64,000 nt of DNA from assembly GCA_020639255.1 (NCBI GenBank), contig JACKGZ010000006.1, positions 124,001 through 188,000 of the forward strand, written 5' to 3'. This stretch comes from Phycisphaera sp. (GTDB taxonomy: Bacteria; Planctomycetota; Phycisphaerae; Phycisphaerales; UBA1924). Of the stretch, positions 44,422-51,996 are shown piece after piece. Position 1 is the first letter of the stretch. Each line of letters starts with the position of its first letter. Under the pieces are notes generated by a model. It had not been told where the DNA came from. It made no database searches and worked only from the letters and a program-made list of their open reading frames with translations. Position numbers and translations under genes: made by a program.

Positions 44422-45794
44422 GCCATGCGGATCCACTTGATGAGTGTCTTCAGGTTCGGGGGCTTGCCGTACATCAGTAGGCCCACGCGGAAGATCTTCG
44501 CCGCGCCCTTGAGCACCAGGATCGACGAAACGACCGAGATCCCGAGTGAAACAAGGATCTGCCACGTGTCCGGGCGCTCGGTCGAGGCGATGCGAACCAT
44601 CATCATGAACGAGTTCACGGGTGGCAGGAAGCTGCACACCACCGCAAACGTCCCGCTCGGGTTCATCGCGACGGGCATCCAGAGCATATACGGGATCATG
44701 ATGATCGCCATCACAGGTGTCATCAGGCTCTGCGCCTCGCGCATCTCGTTCACCGCCGAGCCGACGGCCGCCATCATCGAGGCGATCTGTACGTACGCGA
44801 GCACGAAGAACAACACGAGCCAGACGAGGACCATCGGGTTGATGACATCGGTGAGCGCCGCGATCACGAGGCCTGCGATGCCCACGCTGCCGTAGACCAT
44901 CATGATGAGCCCGCCCACCATGAGCTGTCCGAGGATCTTGCCCGTCATGAGCTGCATGGGCGAGACCGCCGAGAGGAGCACCTCGACGACGCGGCTCGAC
45001 TTCTCCTCAACCGTCGTCGTGAGCAGGTACTGCCCGCCGATCATGACCGCCATCATCATGAGGATCATGAACCCGCCCGGCAGGATCATGTTGAGGCCCT
45101 CGATCGAGTCGCGCTCGCCTTCCTCGGTGATCTCCTTGGTCTGCTCCGCGTCCACTCGTGTGAGCGCGTTGACCTGATCCGGGCTCAGGCCCGCGTTCTC
45201 AAGCCGCGCCTCGCGGATCGATTCGGCGATCGCGCGCCGGATCGTTGACTGCACGCTGTCCTTGAGCTTGGGCTTGACAAAGAGCTGATACGCGCCGAAT
45301 TTCGGCACACCCGCACCAGTCGTTTCGTCGGTGACGACAGCGTTCGCGTCGATTACCGCGAGCGCGAGCACGCCGCCCTCTTGCGCCGTGCCCTCACGGA
45401 GCGGCTCCTTGGCGACCTCGGGATCGGCGCTCGCGCCGAGTTCCTTGACCGTGAGTTTCGGGATCGTGCGCATCATCGCCTTGGACAAGAGCTCGGAAGT
45501 CTGCTCGGGCGTGGGGGTCATGCCCGGCTCGATCTTCATGTCGAAGGTCTGCGTCTCCTCCGCGAGCATTTCGGGCGTCAGGCGAAGCGCAATGTCATCC
45601 GCGAGCACGCCCGTCTGATCGATGATCGAAACCTCGCCTTCGATCGCCTTCCCTTCGTCTTTCATCAGCACAGGCAGCAGTGTCACCATGACGACGAGGA
45701 TCACGGCGGGCACAATGAAGCCGCCGATGATGAAGCCCTTGGTGAGAGCAGTCGAAGCGAACTCACGCCACGCGATCAGGAGCATCCGGTTCAT
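44418..45794 (-). CDS. ABC-2 type transporter permease (NatB-like)
   Basis: This 458-residue permease has an N-terminal helix (GFIIGGFIVPAVILVVMVTLL), a large extracytoplasmic domain of about 200 residues (roughly 45-235), and then five or six helices. It contains EEKSSRVVEVLLSAVSPMQLMTGKILGQ, the cytoplasmic coupling segment of ABC-2 exporters of the NatB/YhaP type. It forms an exporter with the ATPase encoded immediately upstream (4-nt overlap). Na+ export, or export of a peptide or drug, is possible; substrate unknown. Confidence 0.88.
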   Translation of the reverse strand: MNRMLLIAWREFASTALTKGFIIGGFIVPAVILVVMVTLLPVLMKDEGKAIEGEVSIIDQTGVLADDIALRLTPEMLAEETQTFDMKIEPGMTPTPEQTSELLSKAMMRTIPKLTVKELGASADPEVAKEPLREGTAQEGGVLALAVIDANAVVTDETTGAGVPKFGAYQLFVKPKLKDSVQSTIRRAIAESIREARLENAGLSPDQVNALTRVDAEQTKEITEEGERDSIEGLNMILPGGFMILMMMAVMIGGQYLLTTTVEEKSSRVVEVLLSAVSPMQLMTGKILGQLMVGGLIMMVYGSVGIAGLVIAALTDVINPMVLVWLVLFFVLAYVQIASMMAAVGSAVNEMREAQSLMTPVMAIIMIPYMLWMPVAMNPSGTFAVVCSFLPPVNSFMMMVRIASTERPDTWQILVSLGISVVSSILVLKGAAKIFRVGLLMYGKPPNLKTLIKWIRMA

Positions 45795-46738
45795 GACGCC
45801 ACCTCCTGCATCCCGCTCGCGGGCACGTACGAGTCATCCTGTACGATCTGGATAAAGATGTCCTCCAGAGAAGGCCGCTTGACCTCTATGCGTGCGGTTT
45901 CGATCTGGCTTGCGATCCGCGCGATCGCCTCGCTCGGGGCCAGCCCGTCCTCAAGCACGATCTCCCAACCCGTGTCGACGCGGTTGGCTAACTCCACGCC
46001 CGCGATGCTCGTGAGTTGTGCCTCGTTTAGATTCCGGTCCATCGGTTCGAGCAGCAGCGCCTTCGGATCGAATCGGCTGCGGATCCGGTCGAGCGGATCA
46101 TCGAGCACTTTCTGTCCGTTGTGGATCATGACGATGTTGTCGCAGAGCTGCTCGGCCTGCGCCATCACGTGCGTCGAGAAGATGATCGTCGTACCGCTGT
46201 CGTTGATCTCGCGGATCAGGTCGCGCAGGAGGCGCATGTTCACCGGGTCGAGCCCGCTGAAAGGCTCGTCGAGGATCAAGAGCTCGGGCTTGTGGATCAC
46301 CGAGGCGATGAACTGCACCTTCTGCTGCATGCCCTTGGAGAGCTCTTCGCACTTTTTGGCAGCGACTTCGCCGAGGCCCACACGTTCGAGCCAATCCGTC
46401 GCCCGCATGTGCAGGCCCTGATCCGTCACGCCCTTGAGCTTGGCCATGTACTTGATGAAGGGCAGGACCTTCATCTTCTTGTACACCCCGCGTTCCTCGG
46501 GGAGGTAGCCGATCCGGTCCTTGCTCTCGATGGCCGACTTTTTGCCCAGCACCGACAGTTCGCCCCGGTCGGGGAAGATGATCGACATGATCATGCGGAT
46601 GGTCGTCGTCTTGCCCGCGCCGTTGGGCCCGATGAAGCCGTGCAGCGACCCCGCTGGAACGACAAGCTCCATCCCCCGCACGGCCTGCTTCTCCCCGAAG
46701 CTCTTGTGGAGATCGCTGATTCGTATCGCGTCCGTCAA
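45791..46738 (-). CDS. ABC transporter ATP-binding protein (NatA-like)
   Basis: The ATPase of the NatAB-like exporter. Walker A is GPNGAGKTTT, the signature LSKGMQQK, and Walker B LLILDEPFSGLDP with the H-loop in IIFSTHV. A C-terminal domain of about 85 residues follows. Start chosen at TTG 46738 because a strong GGGGGGAG lies 6 nt upstream; an ATG at 46759 would add seven residues. The promoter presumably lies in 46739-46832, where the prfA gene diverges. Confidence 0.92.
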   Translation of the reverse strand: MTDAIRISDLHKSFGEKQAVRGMELVVPAGSLHGFIGPNGAGKTTTIRMIMSIIFPDRGELSVLGKKSAIESKDRIGYLPEERGVYKKMKVLPFIKYMAKLKGVTDQGLHMRATDWLERVGLGEVAAKKCEELSKGMQQKVQFIASVIHKPELLILDEPFSGLDPVNMRLLRDLIREINDSGTTIIFSTHVMAQAEQLCDNIVMIHNGQKVLDDPLDRIRSRFDPKALLLEPMDRNLNEAQLTSIAGVELANRVDTGWEIVLEDGLAPSEAIARIASQIETARIEVKRPSLEDIFIQIVQDDSYVPASGMQEVAS

Positions 46739-46832
46739 GCCGACTCCCCCCTGACACATCTGTCTGAATCTTCCGGGTTGCCCTGGCCGCGGATGATACG
46801 CGGACACCCCGTGATCGGCGTATTGTGGGTTT

Positions 46833-47945
46833 ATGGGTCAGGTTGCGAGTCAATTTCAGTCCATGCTCCCCGAGGCCATCGCCCAGAAGCTCGCCCGCAT
46901 GGACGCCCAGTTCGCCGAAATGGAAGCCAAGCTCGGCGAACCCGAGGTGATGGCCGACCACAACGCGGTGCGCGATCTCTCAATCAAACGCGCCGCCATC
47001 GAGCCCGTCGTGGACGCCTACCGCGAGCTGACGAGGCTCCGCGCCGAGGCCGAGGATCTCGAAGCCGCCATCGCGGGCGACGACGCCGAGCTCGCCGAGC
47101 TGGCCCGCGAGGAACTGCCAGGCCTGATCGAACAGGCCACCGAACTCGTCGAGCGCGTGAAGGCCTCGCTTGTCACCGCAGACGATCGGCGCGTGGGCTC
47201 GGTCATCCTCGAACTCCGCGCAGGCACGGGCGGCGACGAGGCCGGTCTCTGGTGCCGCGACCTCCTGAACATGTACGCCAAGTACGCCGCCAAAAAGGGC
47301 TGGTCCTTCGAAGAGATGGACCTGACCGCCGACCCGTCGGTGGGGGGCGTGCGTCACGCGGTCATCAACGTCAAGGGCGAGGGTGTGTTCGTGGAACTCG
47401 GCTTCGAGGCGGGCGTGCACTCCGTCAAGCGCGTGCCCGCGACCGAGACTCAGGGCCGCGTGCACACCTCGACCGCGACCGTCGCCGTTCTGCCCGAGCC
47501 GACCGAGGTCGAAGTCGCCATCGACTGGGCCAATGACGTGACGGAGCATGTGACGACCGCGCAGGGCCCGGGCGGCCAGAACGTCAACAAGGTCGCCACC
47601 GCGGTGCATCTCATCCACAACCCGACGGGCATCGAGGTGCGGATGCAGGAGTCCAAGAGCCAGGCGCAGAACCGCGAGAAAGCGCGCCGGCTTCTGCGGG
47701 CGAGGCTCTACGAGATCGAGCGCGATCGGCAGGCCGCCGAAAGGGCAGCCGAGCGCAAGGGCCAGATCGGCACGGGCGGCCGCAGCGAGAAGATCCGCGT
47801 CTACCGCTACCAGGACAACATCGTCGCTGACCAGCGCCTCGATACGAAATTCCAGACGACGAAGATCGTGGTCGAGGCGGACCTTGCGCCGATGTTCGAG
47901 GCATTGGTCGAACAGGAGACCGCGCGTCGGCTGGCCGAGCTATGA
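46833..47945 (+). CDS. prfA: Peptide chain release factor 1
   Basis: This protein recognises UAA/UAG stop codons and triggers peptidyl-tRNA hydrolysis. In its 370 residues it has RAGTGGDEAGLWCRDL, the codon-reading PAT tripeptide in VKRVPATETQGRVHTS, and the catalytic GGQ (residues 247-249) in GPGGQNVNK. PAT rather than SPF identifies RF1, not RF2. ATG start. Its stop overlaps aroDE by 4 nt; an hemK/prmC gene, often next to prfA, is not present. Confidence 0.96.
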   Translation: MGQVASQFQSMLPEAIAQKLARMDAQFAEMEAKLGEPEVMADHNAVRDLSIKRAAIEPVVDAYRELTRLRAEAEDLEAAIAGDDAELAELAREELPGLIEQATELVERVKASLVTADDRRVGSVILELRAGTGGDEAGLWCRDLLNMYAKYAAKKGWSFEEMDLTADPSVGGVRHAVINVKGEGVFVELGFEAGVHSVKRVPATETQGRVHTSTATVAVLPEPTEVEVAIDWANDVTEHVTTAQGPGGQNVNKVATAVHLIHNPTGIEVRMQESKSQAQNREKARRLLRARLYEIERDRQAAERAAERKGQIGTGGRSEKIRVYRYQDNIVADQRLDTKFQTTKIVVEADLAPMFEALVEQETARRLAEL

Positions 47946-49624
47946 GCACACTCGTCTGCGTCCCCATCACGGTGCTTGAGATCGACGCCGCACTCGCCGA
48001 CGCGAACCAGGCCAAGCTCCTTGGCGCCGACATCGTCGAGCTGCGCATCGACAGCTACTTCCCCGGCTCCGAGGGCGACGCCGAGGACACGCTCCGGCTG
48101 AACGAGCTCAAACGCCTCATTGCAGAGTGCCCGCTGCCAGTCATCCTCACCTGCCGGAGCGCGACCGAGGGCGGCGACTACGACGGTGACGAAGCCGACC
48201 GCGTGAGCCTGCTCGAGAAACTCTGTGTCAACGCAGAGCACCCGCCCGCCTACCTCGACTTCGAGCTGGCCTGCTACCAGAAGTCCGCCAACATCCGCCA
48301 GAAGATCAATCTCTGCGTCCAACACCCCAAGCAGGAACGCGACGTCCGCACGCGCCTCATCCTCTCGATGCACGACTTCGACGGCCGCCCCAAGGATCTC
48401 ATGCGCCGCCTGTCCGAGGCCTGGGCCGAGCCCGCCGCGAGCGTGGTCAAGTTCGCCTTCCGCGCCCGTAGCATCCGCGACAACCTCGAGATCTTCGAGA
48501 TCCTCCGCGATGCTCCAAAGCCCACGATCGGCATCGGGATGGGCGAGTTCGGGCTCATGAGCCGGGTGCTCGCCCCCAAGTTTGGCGGCTTCCTTACCTT
48601 CGCAAGCCTCCGCGACAGCTCCGCCACCGCGCCGGGCCAACCAACCATCGCCGACCTGCTCGGTATGTACCGCTTCCGCTTAATCGGCAAGGACACCAGG
48701 CTCTACGGCGTCATCGGCTGGCCCGTCGCACACTCCATGAGCCCGCTCATCCACAACGCAGGCTTCGAGGCGGTGGGGCACAACGGTGTGTATTTGCCGA
48801 TGCCGGTTCCGGACAGTGACGAAGCTTTCAAGGCGACGATTGGCAGTCTCGGCGAGGAATCGGAGCTGCACTTTGCTGGCGCAAGCGTGACGATCCCGCA
48901 TAAAGAGCGTCTGGTTGGTTCGGGCGAGAACCGGTTGCCAACAGATCCGGATGCTGAGACACTCGCTATAGGTGCAGCGAACACGATCTGGCTAGAGCAA
49001 TCAACGAGAACCCATCAGATCTGGCCTCTTCGCGTCACCAACACGGACTCGCACGCAATCGCCACTCTTGTGCAGGATTCGCTGGAGGATATTGATGGCG
49101 CGACGATTGCGTTGATCGGGGCCGGAGGTGTTGCCAGAGCTGCCGCGTTTATGCTCGCACGTGCGAACGGATCAATTCGTGTTTTCAACCGCTCGCACGA
49201 GAGGGCAGAACAACTGGCGGCTGAGATCAACTCATGGATTGAGAAACTCTCACCTGATCGACGCATGCTCCAGAAGGGCGATATTGCCGCTGGAAGCTTG
49301 GCTGATTTCGTGAACACGCCCTGCGACATCTACATCAACTGCACCCCCGTCGGCATGACCGGCGGCCCCGACCCCGAGGGCCTCTCCATCCCCGTTCATG
49401 AACTCGCCGGCAAGCTTCCGCCAGAGACCGTCTTCTTCGATACCGTCTACAACCCCATCGAGACGCCCATGCTGAAGGCCGCCATGGAGCACGGCTTCCG
49501 CACGATCGACGGCGTGGAGATGTTCGTCCGCCAGGCCGCCGCGCAGTTCGAGCTCTGGACCGGCAAGGCCGCGCCCGTGCAGCTCTTCGACCGCCTCGTC
49601 CGCGAGAAGCTGGGATCTTCCTGA
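47942..49624 (+). CDS. Fused 3-dehydroquinate dehydratase (type I) / shikimate dehydrogenase
   Basis: Two consecutive steps of aromatic amino acid synthesis in one 560-residue chain. Residues 1-235 are a type I dehydroquinase: LRIDSYFPG, LTCRSATEGG, LSMHDFDG (catalytic His) and VVKFAFRA, with Schiff-base Lys170. Residues 255-555 are a shikimate dehydrogenase: VIGWPVAHSMSPLIHNAGF, VTIPHKE and an NADP-binding IGAGGVARAA, then NCTPVGMTGG. The plant-like AroDE fusion is found in several bacterial phyla including planctomycetes. The stretch from about 48775 to 49315 uses noticeably more A/T-ending codons than the rest. Confidence 0.94.
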   Translation: MSTLVCVPITVLEIDAALADANQAKLLGADIVELRIDSYFPGSEGDAEDTLRLNELKRLIAECPLPVILTCRSATEGGDYDGDEADRVSLLEKLCVNAEHPPAYLDFELACYQKSANIRQKINLCVQHPKQERDVRTRLILSMHDFDGRPKDLMRRLSEAWAEPAASVVKFAFRARSIRDNLEIFEILRDAPKPTIGIGMGEFGLMSRVLAPKFGGFLTFASLRDSSATAPGQPTIADLLGMYRFRLIGKDTRLYGVIGWPVAHSMSPLIHNAGFEAVGHNGVYLPMPVPDSDEAFKATIGSLGEESELHFAGASVTIPHKERLVGSGENRLPTDPDAETLAIGAANTIWLEQSTRTHQIWPLRVTNTDSHAIATLVQDSLEDIDGATIALIGAGGVARAAAFMLARANGSIRVFNRSHERAEQLAAEINSWIEKLSPDRRMLQKGDIAAGSLADFVNTPCDIYINCTPVGMTGGPDPEGLSIPVHELAGKLPPETVFFDTVYNPIETPMLKAAMEHGFRTIDGVEMFVRQAAAQFELWTGKAAPVQLFDRLVREKLGSS

Positions 49625-49649
49625 TCTGGTGGATCAAGCATTGTGGTGG

Positions 49650-49668
49650 GACGGGCGTCCCGCCCGTC
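49650..49668. repeat. Short intergenic palindrome
   Basis: GACGGGCG-TCC-CGCCCGTC is a perfect 8-bp stem with a 3-nt loop, in the 66-nt gap between the convergent aroDE and FabZ-like genes. It has no T tract. It resembles the palindromic CGGGCGTCCCGCCCG phrases scattered in planctomycete genomes, from memory. It could also act as a weak terminator. Confidence 0.5.
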
Positions 49669-49690
49669 GTGACGGCGAGGTGCTGCTGAC

Positions 49691-50209
49691 TCAGCCCGGG
49701 ATCTCGATCCCGCTTGTTGTAAGCAGCGTCCTGAAGCTCTCGCCGAAGACGAAGTTGTGCTCGGGGAATTCGAGCCCGGATCGGTTGTTGTCGAGGTGCG
49801 AGAACATCAGATCGACCGTGCCCACCGGCTGGTAGCCGGCGTCGGCGTTGGCGTGATCGAGCACCTCGATCGTGCCCCTGGTCGCCGCGCCTTGTTCGTC
49901 TATTTGTGTGATCTCGGCCGTGTAGCGGATCGTCATGCCCGGGCCGACGTCCGCGTCGATCGTCGCGTCGGACACCTTGGCGAGCACGACCTTTTCCTTG
50001 AACCCCTCGGCGTGCCCGACGAGCACGCCCGCCGTCTGCGCCATCCCCTCGATCATGAGCGACGCGGGCATCACGGGCAGCGCCGGCTTGGTGTCGGTCG
50101 CCGCGAAGTGATCGTGCAGGTGCTCCTCGGACAGGGTCACGTTCTTGATCGCCACCATCCGCTTGCGCGGCGTGAGCTCCGTCACCCTGTCGATCCACAT
50201 CCAACGCAC
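49691..50209 (-). CDS. FabZ-like hotdog 3-hydroxyacyl-ACP dehydratase with active-site insertion
   Basis: This 172-residue hotdog protein begins MRWMWIDRVTEL. It has catalytic His34 in HDHF and Glu54 in LMIEGMAQ. The spacing from His to Glu is 20 residues, against 14 in typical FabZ and in the partner at 50642, so about six residues (ATDTKPALP region) are inserted beside the active site. The C-terminal NADAGYQPVGTVDLMFSHLDNN tail is also unusual. It is last in a minus-strand FabZ/ACP/FabZ cassette with a 10-nt gap to the ACP gene. Dehydration in fatty-acid or polyketide-like synthesis is inferred. Confidence 0.8.
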   Translation of the reverse strand: MRWMWIDRVTELTPRKRMVAIKNVTLSEEHLHDHFAATDTKPALPVMPASLMIEGMAQTAGVLVGHAEGFKEKVVLAKVSDATIDADVGPGMTIRYTAEITQIDEQGAATRGTIEVLDHANADAGYQPVGTVDLMFSHLDNNRSGLEFPEHNFVFGESFRTLLTTSGIEIPG

Positions 50210-50219
50210 GAATCAGGCC

Positions 50220-50603
50220 TCAATTGCTCAGCTTGCGCTCGACGAAGTTCACAAGCGCCCCGACCGTGAAGATCTGCCCGACCTTCGTCACCTCGGGGTT
50301 CGATCCGAGCTGCGAGAAGTCGGCGTGCGGCAGGCGCTCCTTGAGACGCGTCATGCCCGCAGCCGTCACACGACCGTTCTGCACGAACTCGGGATCCTGC
50401 GTCACGTTGTCGGGGAAGAGCTCGCCCTGCTCGATCTTGAAGCCGAAGGTCTGCTCCAGCTTGAAGACGATGTCGAGGAAGTCGATCGACTCGGCCCCCA
50501 GATCGCTCGTCAGCGTCGCCTCGGCCGTCACCTCGTCCTCATCGACCGCGAGGGCGTCCACGAGCACGTCCCGGACCTTGGCGAAAATCTCGTCGTGTGT
50601 CAT
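50220..50603 (-). CDS. Elongated acyl carrier protein
   Basis: The 127-residue protein has the ACP four-helix pattern. The phosphopantetheine site is LGAESIDFLDIVF with Ser39; the usual DSL is replaced by ESI. The last ~45 residues (QDPEFVQNGRVTAAGMTRLKERLPH and beyond) are an extension relative to housekeeping ACPs of ~78 residues, as in ACPs of specialised lipid or aryl-polyene pathways. It sits between two FabZ-like genes on the same strand. It should carry the acyl chain for both. Confidence 0.88.
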   Translation of the reverse strand: MTHDEIFAKVRDVLVDALAVDEDEVTAEATLTSDLGAESIDFLDIVFKLEQTFGFKIEQGELFPDNVTQDPEFVQNGRVTAAGMTRLKERLPHADFSQLGSNPEVTKVGQIFTVGALVNFVERKLSN

Positions 50604-50641
50604 CTGCTGGTTGCCTCGTGCAAATTCGGGAGAGGGAGAGT

Positions 50642-51094
50642 CTAGCGGCTCGCCGCAGCCTCGGAATGGATCTTCACGCCGCCAATCGGTGTCGCAACCG
50701 ACAGACGAAGAGGCCTGAGCGTGAACCGCCCTGAGCAGGCGACGGCTTCCTCGGCCTCCCCGGAGGCGGGCCGCACGGTGGCCTTGCCTTTGACGTCGAG
50801 CCCGCCGTCGTCGAGCCCCTTGACAAGCGTGATCTCGGTGGTCATCACATCACCCGGGCGGACAAATGACCCGTACTTGAGGGCCCTCACCCGTCCGAGG
50901 ACCAGTCGATCAATTCCCGGCTGATCGAGTTCGCGAGCGGTCTGCACCAGCGCCTCGATCATGAACACGCCCGGCAGCACCGGAAACGTCGGGAAATGGT
51001 CCTGGAGATACTCCTCGCTCATGCTGACGAGCTTGGTCGCCACCGCCCGGCTTTCGGTGCGTTCGATGACGCGATCGATCAATCGGAAGTGCAT
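50642..51094 (-). CDS. FabZ-like 3-hydroxyacyl-ACP dehydratase
   Basis: This 150-residue hotdog dehydratase has canonical His33 in QDHFPTFPVLPG and Glu47 in FMIEALVQTAREL, matching FabZ spacing. The start MHFRLIDRVIERT parallels that of the second dehydratase at 49691. It is the first gene of the cassette and is divergent from recO, with a 50-nt gap. It dehydrates 3-hydroxyacyl-ACP. No ketosynthase or ketoreductase lies nearby, so the rest of the pathway must be elsewhere. Confidence 0.85.
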   Translation of the reverse strand: MHFRLIDRVIERTESRAVATKLVSMSEEYLQDHFPTFPVLPGVFMIEALVQTARELDQPGIDRLVLGRVRALKYGSFVRPGDVMTTEITLVKGLDDGGLDVKGKATVRPASGEAEEAVACSGRFTLRPLRLSVATPIGGVKIHSEAAASR

Positions 51095-51144
51095 AGGTCA
51101 CTGGGCTCCGGGGCGATGCTTGGACGGGCTAGGGTAGGGCCACC

Positions 51145-51885
51145 GTGGAAGCCGAGGTCGACATCGCGATCTGCCTAAGGCAGTGGGACTACTCCGAGAC
51201 GAGCCAGACGGCGGCCCTGCTCTGCCGGCGGCTCGGGCTCGTGCGTGTCCTGGGCAAGGGCACCCGAAGGCCCGACCCTCGTTTCAGCGGCGGGCTGGAG
51301 ATCGGGACGCTCGGCGAAGCCGTCATCGTGCCCAAGAACTCATCGAGTCTCGCCACACTCGCCGGCTGGGATCTCCGCGAGACCTTCCGGACCTCGCGCG
51401 CCGATCTGGCCGGGTACTACGCCGCGATGTTTGCGATCGAGGTGGCCCAGAGCATCCTGCCCGAGGGCGAGCCGCACCTGATCGTGTTCGACGCGCTCAC
51501 GGCTTTGCTCGCCAGATCCTCCGACGAGCCTTGGCAGGTCGCGGTCACGGACTATCTCTGGAGTGTGCTCGGCGACACGGGCTATCAGCCGAGCACCGAG
51601 GGATATACCGATGGTCAGTGCGCGTTCGTACCGACGCTCGGCGTGCTCATGAATGTCGAGCACGTCAAGCGAAACGATTCGGCTTGGGCTGTCCTTGAGT
51701 CGACCGCCAGATCGCTGTGTCAGCTTGAAAGCGAGGGCCACGCACATGGTCTGGATATCGAGCAGGCCGAGCGGGTTGGTCGACTGCTGGCCTGGTACGT
51801 CCGGGAACTTGTGGAGCGAGAACTAAGCACGCTCAGGCTTCTCTTCGGAGAAACAACTCCCAAACCCCTGTTTCAACACGAATAA
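51145..51885 (+). CDS. recO: DNA repair protein RecO
   Basis: The 246-residue protein starts at a GTG. The N-terminal OB fold shows ICLRQWDYSETSQTAALLCRRLGLVRVLGKG, then RFSGGLEIGTLGEAVIVP and a helical domain. This is the RecO pattern; RecO loads RecA on SSB-coated gaps with RecR and RecF. The C-terminal Cys4 zinc site of some RecOs is not obvious, which is common. It is divergent from the FabZ cassette. Confidence 0.88.
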   Translation: MEAEVDIAICLRQWDYSETSQTAALLCRRLGLVRVLGKGTRRPDPRFSGGLEIGTLGEAVIVPKNSSSLATLAGWDLRETFRTSRADLAGYYAAMFAIEVAQSILPEGEPHLIVFDALTALLARSSDEPWQVAVTDYLWSVLGDTGYQPSTEGYTDGQCAFVPTLGVLMNVEHVKRNDSAWAVLESTARSLCQLESEGHAHGLDIEQAERVGRLLAWYVRELVERELSTLRLLFGETTPKPLFQHE

Positions 51886-51926
51886 ACAGGATCCGGCACG
51901 GCTGGTCCTGAAGTGCCTGATCGGGT

Positions 51927-51951
51927 GTGTCGACACTCAATGTAGACATTG
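51927..51951. promoter_or_regulatory. Two adjacent dyads before the HDOD gene
   Basis: GTGTCGACAC (51927-51936) is a perfect palindrome and CAATGT-AG-ACATTG (51938-51951) a perfect 6-bp inverted repeat, one base apart. They lie about 45 nt before the HDOD gene start in the 111-nt gap after recO. They may bind a dimeric regulator. The regulator is unknown. Confidence 0.45.
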
Positions 51952-51996
51952 TAAGAGAAGAGGAGCCGGCGCCGGCAACGGCCCGCCGGAGGCGTC

